Part shown: one piece after another, positions 61,964 to 64,000 of the stretch
Numbering within the stretch: position 1 is the stretch's first letter
Layout of the letters: each line of letters starts with the position of its first letter
DNA from: Flavobacterium xinjiangense
GTDB taxonomy: Bacteria; Bacteroidota; Bacteroidia; Flavobacteriales; Flavobacteriaceae
DNA: 64,000 bases
Assembly (NCBI RefSeq): GCF_900142885.1
Contig: NZ_FRCL01000005.1
Location: 124,001-188,000, forward strand
Direction of reading: 5' to 3'
The notes under the pieces: model-generated
What the model was told of the DNA's origin: nothing
Databases searched by the model: none
Seen by the model: only the letters and a program-made list of their open reading frames with translations
Translations under genes and position numbers: made by a program

Positions 61964-62308
61964 TATAAAATAATTGAATTTTATCGCAAATTAAATAAAA
62001 ATTAACGATAATTTTTGTTTTTCAAAAATTAAATGGAAAAATTAAACAACGACGCTGATATTCAGCGAAATCGTTTTCTTTAAATAGTAATAATGAAGTG
62101 GTGTTATAGAGAAAAATATCAATATCAGCTCCGATGCAAACTTTAGTGCTAGTGATACTGTGTTTTTTAAAATTACCTGATATCATTTTGCCTGATTACA
62201 GTTAGTTCTAATTTAATTACATAAAATTAATTTTTACACTATTGATTGTCAAGCTTTTAAATAAAATTAACTATATTTATAGTAGTATTAACTAAAAACA
62301 GTATAAAA
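61964..62308. other. AT-rich intergenic region between divergent genes
   Basis: About 345 bases. It must carry both promoters; I found no complete promoter pair, hairpin or open frame worth reporting. Confidence 0.5.
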
Positions 62309-63244
62309 ATGAAAAAAGCATTACTAATTGTGATGGTGGTTTTTACTTACATCACTTACGCACAAAAAAAAGCGAATGGTACTATTTATATGGATCATCC
62401 GGCAATTAATGTGGTTGAATCGATGACTAAAGCTTTTGTCAGCGGAGATGCTGACAAGGTAGCCAGTTTTTTAGCTGATGATTTCAAATCTTTCAATGGC
62501 ACTGACATGAATGAAAAAGCAGGAGATAAGGCCTCCTTTTTAAAAAGAGTGAAGTATTGGAAAGATAATATTGATTATCTAAGTATCAAACGTTCAACAG
62601 GAGCTTATCCGGATGCATTAGAATATATAGATGATGCTCAAAAAGATGTTGTTTGGGTGCAGACATGGGAAGATGTAAAAGGAGTGCATAAAAAAACCGG
62701 CGTAAAAATAGATATGCCTTTGCATCAATTATTTGTGGTGAATAAAAACAATAAAATTAAATCAATTACAAAATATAATAACAATAGTATTTTTGATGAA
62801 ATTGGAAGCAGTTCTGATGAAAGAAAAAACGGTACGATATACAATCATCACGACTATATTAACAAGGTTAGGGCCATGATCTATTCATTTGAAAACAAAG
62901 ACTATGATAAATCCTATAGTTTTTACGATAAAGAGGCAAAATTCAGAAGTATTAATATGGCTCCAGATGAAAAAAGCATGACCTTGGATCAGATGAAAGA
63001 AAATGATAAAAAATTAATGGCACAATTTGACATTACAAGTATTGATGTGGTTGGCTACCCTGACTATTTAAACTATGAGATGGGTAATGCAAAAGTGGTG
63101 CAATCTTGGTGGAATTTTAATATGACCAGAAAATCAGACAATAAAAAAATTGTAATGCCAATACTTTTTATTGACACTTTCAATGATAAAGGATTGATTG
63201 TTGATGAAATTGCTTACTACAGTGAGAAACTCATGGAGAAATAA
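62309..63244 (+). CDS. Exported protein with two NTF2-like domains
   Basis: A 311-residue protein with a signal peptide ending in I-T-Y-A-Q. Two related halves are visible, each opening with G-T-I-Y-x-x-H and a helix (V-V-E-S-M-T-K-A-F / V-R-A-M-I-Y-S-F), then D-D-F-K-S-F-N-G-T-D or E-A-K-F-R-S-I-N, and ending with V-V-x-x-W-x-x-x-x. This suggests an internal duplication of a SnoaL-like domain. Periplasmic; ligand unknown. Confidence 0.75.
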   Translation: MKKALLIVMVVFTYITYAQKKANGTIYMDHPAINVVESMTKAFVSGDADKVASFLADDFKSFNGTDMNEKAGDKASFLKRVKYWKDNIDYLSIKRSTGAYPDALEYIDDAQKDVVWVQTWEDVKGVHKKTGVKIDMPLHQLFVVNKNNKIKSITKYNNNSIFDEIGSSSDERKNGTIYNHHDYINKVRAMIYSFENKDYDKSYSFYDKEAKFRSINMAPDEKSMTLDQMKENDKKLMAQFDITSIDVVGYPDYLNYEMGNAKVVQSWWNFNMTRKSDNKKIVMPILFIDTFNDKGLIVDEIAYYSEKLMEK

Positions 63245-63277
63245 TTATTGCCAATAAAAGAATCATTCTTTGTAAAT

Positions 63278-63310
63278 CATAAAGCCGAAACAAACTGTTT
63301 CGGCTTTATG
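63278..63310. terminator. Bidirectional terminator
   Basis: A perfect 14-bp stem (CATAAAGCCGAAAC with GTTTCGGCTTTATG) around five bases, between convergent genes. Confidence 0.88.
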
Positions 63311-63354
63311 ATTTTGTAGCAACGTGACGGGGATATATTCGCCAATTGGCAAAA

Positions 63355-63795
63355 TTATTCTACATAGTCTTTACTTCTGTCTCCCAAAATAAACATTTTC
63401 TTTTTTTCAAAGTGAATAGAAAAATGCGCGTTTATCCATCCTTCATTAGTTTCACTTCCAGTAGTTGTTTCTTTGTTTTTGTACCAAAGCGTATAGACCG
63501 CATAATTAAATCCTTTTTGGTATTTGGGCGTCCCGTTTTCAAAGCATTCCATACCCCAAATCATAGTTGTTTTTGATAAGTCATCCAGCTGAAAAATCCC
63601 TGTTCCATCTGGATTTAATTGCACGATAGGTTCTGCTGCTCCTTCAAATAAATAGGTTCCGGTTATGGGGTAATCAATAGTTGTAGTTAGATAATGGATT
63701 CCATCTTTGGCGGAGATTTTATCGATGTTATTTTGAGCATAACTGATAGTTGCAAAGAGCATCAATGCTAAAAACGAGAGTATAAAGTCTTTCAT
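63355..63795 (-). CDS. Exported hypothetical protein
   Basis: A 146-residue protein with a signal peptide ending in I-S-Y-A-Q and a beta-rich mature part: G-T-Y-L-F-E-G, V-Q-L-N-P-D-G-T-G-I-F-Q-L, I-W-G-M-E-C and a late F-S-I-H-F-E-K-K-K-M-F-I-L. This is the pattern of small beta-sandwich or lipocalin-like proteins of Bacteroidota, but I do not recognise the family. Confidence 0.72.
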   Translation of the reverse strand: MKDFILSFLALMLFATISYAQNNIDKISAKDGIHYLTTTIDYPITGTYLFEGAAEPIVQLNPDGTGIFQLDDLSKTTMIWGMECFENGTPKYQKGFNYAVYTLWYKNKETTTGSETNEGWINAHFSIHFEKKKMFILGDRSKDYVE

Positions 63796-64000
63796 TTGTT
63801 AAGGCTAGATATAAGGTTGTTAGCCAAATCTAGTTAATTGTATTTTTTTGAGCAAATAATATGCTATAAATAAAATGCAACAGTTTTAATGCTCGAAATT
63901 ACTTGGGTCGCCTGTATAATGGTAATGAAGTGTAACAGGCCAGCGCTTCGGCGCCAAAATCCCCTTCTTCGCTGAATGTCAATACAAACAATGCTTTCAA

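Noticed and set aside
63796-64000. Possible gene or RNA at the right edge
   Set aside because: About 200 bases with a small GC-rich hairpin near 63945 but no frame or known motif; the window ends too soon to judge.

Overview
The window is AT-rich chromosomal DNA from a Bacteroidota, almost certainly a Flavobacterium or close relative. The evidence is the gene content: DUF4293 divergent from a long-tailed Rho, flavobacterial DUF4251, DUF6134 and DUF2809 proteins, MnmD, a secreted M49 peptidase, and a TPR histidine kinase with a LuxR regulator. TAnnTTTG promoter boxes and many lipoproteins or Sec proteins ending their signals in AQ or GQ agree with this. I see no rRNA, tRNA, CRISPR array, intact insertion sequence or prophage.

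Layout. 1-3.6 kb: a phosphorelay cluster (stand-alone receivers, one cut by the window edge, plus a REC-PAS-HisKA-HATPase-REC-HPt hybrid kinase). 3.7-9.3 kb: an L,D-transpeptidase, a zinc-ribbon short-chain dehydrogenase (SDR) with an atypical active site, and a decayed stretch holding two NTF2-like genes, a broken archease gene and a broken 3' copy of the SDR gene. 9.3-18.3 kb: a GH13_18 sugar phosphorylase-like enzyme, a lipocalin-like protein, then a tight five-gene operon (lipoprotein, DUF6134, CPBP protease homologue, epimerase, SDR) below a membrane AraC-type regulator, and an AraC-like sensor protein without a DNA-binding domain.

18.5-33.7 kb: housekeeping genes (lpdA, an ABC exporter, truA, a phosphodiesterase, a NarL-type two-component pair, DUF4293, rho, an RsmB-type methyltransferase, kup) and a repeat-rich secreted protein. 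33.7-37.7 kb: a Ycf48-like lipoprotein and an ECF sigma / membrane anti-sigma candidate / Spy-like sensor operon below an SRPBCC-GyrI fusion. 38-52.7 kb: dipeptidyl peptidase III, a MazG-like protein, ilvE, mnmD, divergent oxyR and dps, a SulP transporter with a beta-carbonic anhydrase, a LETM1-related protein, YdeI-like protein, sodC, BrkB, META and DUF4251 proteins. 52.7-62 kb: fatty-acid beta-oxidation (MarR, HAD/ECH fusion, thiolase, acyl-CoA dehydrogenase, acyl-CoA ligase). 62-64 kb: two secreted proteins of unknown role.

The least explained material is the five-gene operon with its AraC-type regulator and a 20-bp-period direct repeat in front of it, the decayed archease/SDR segment, and several palindromic or structured intergenic elements, two of which share an ATCC-hairpin-AGAT design.
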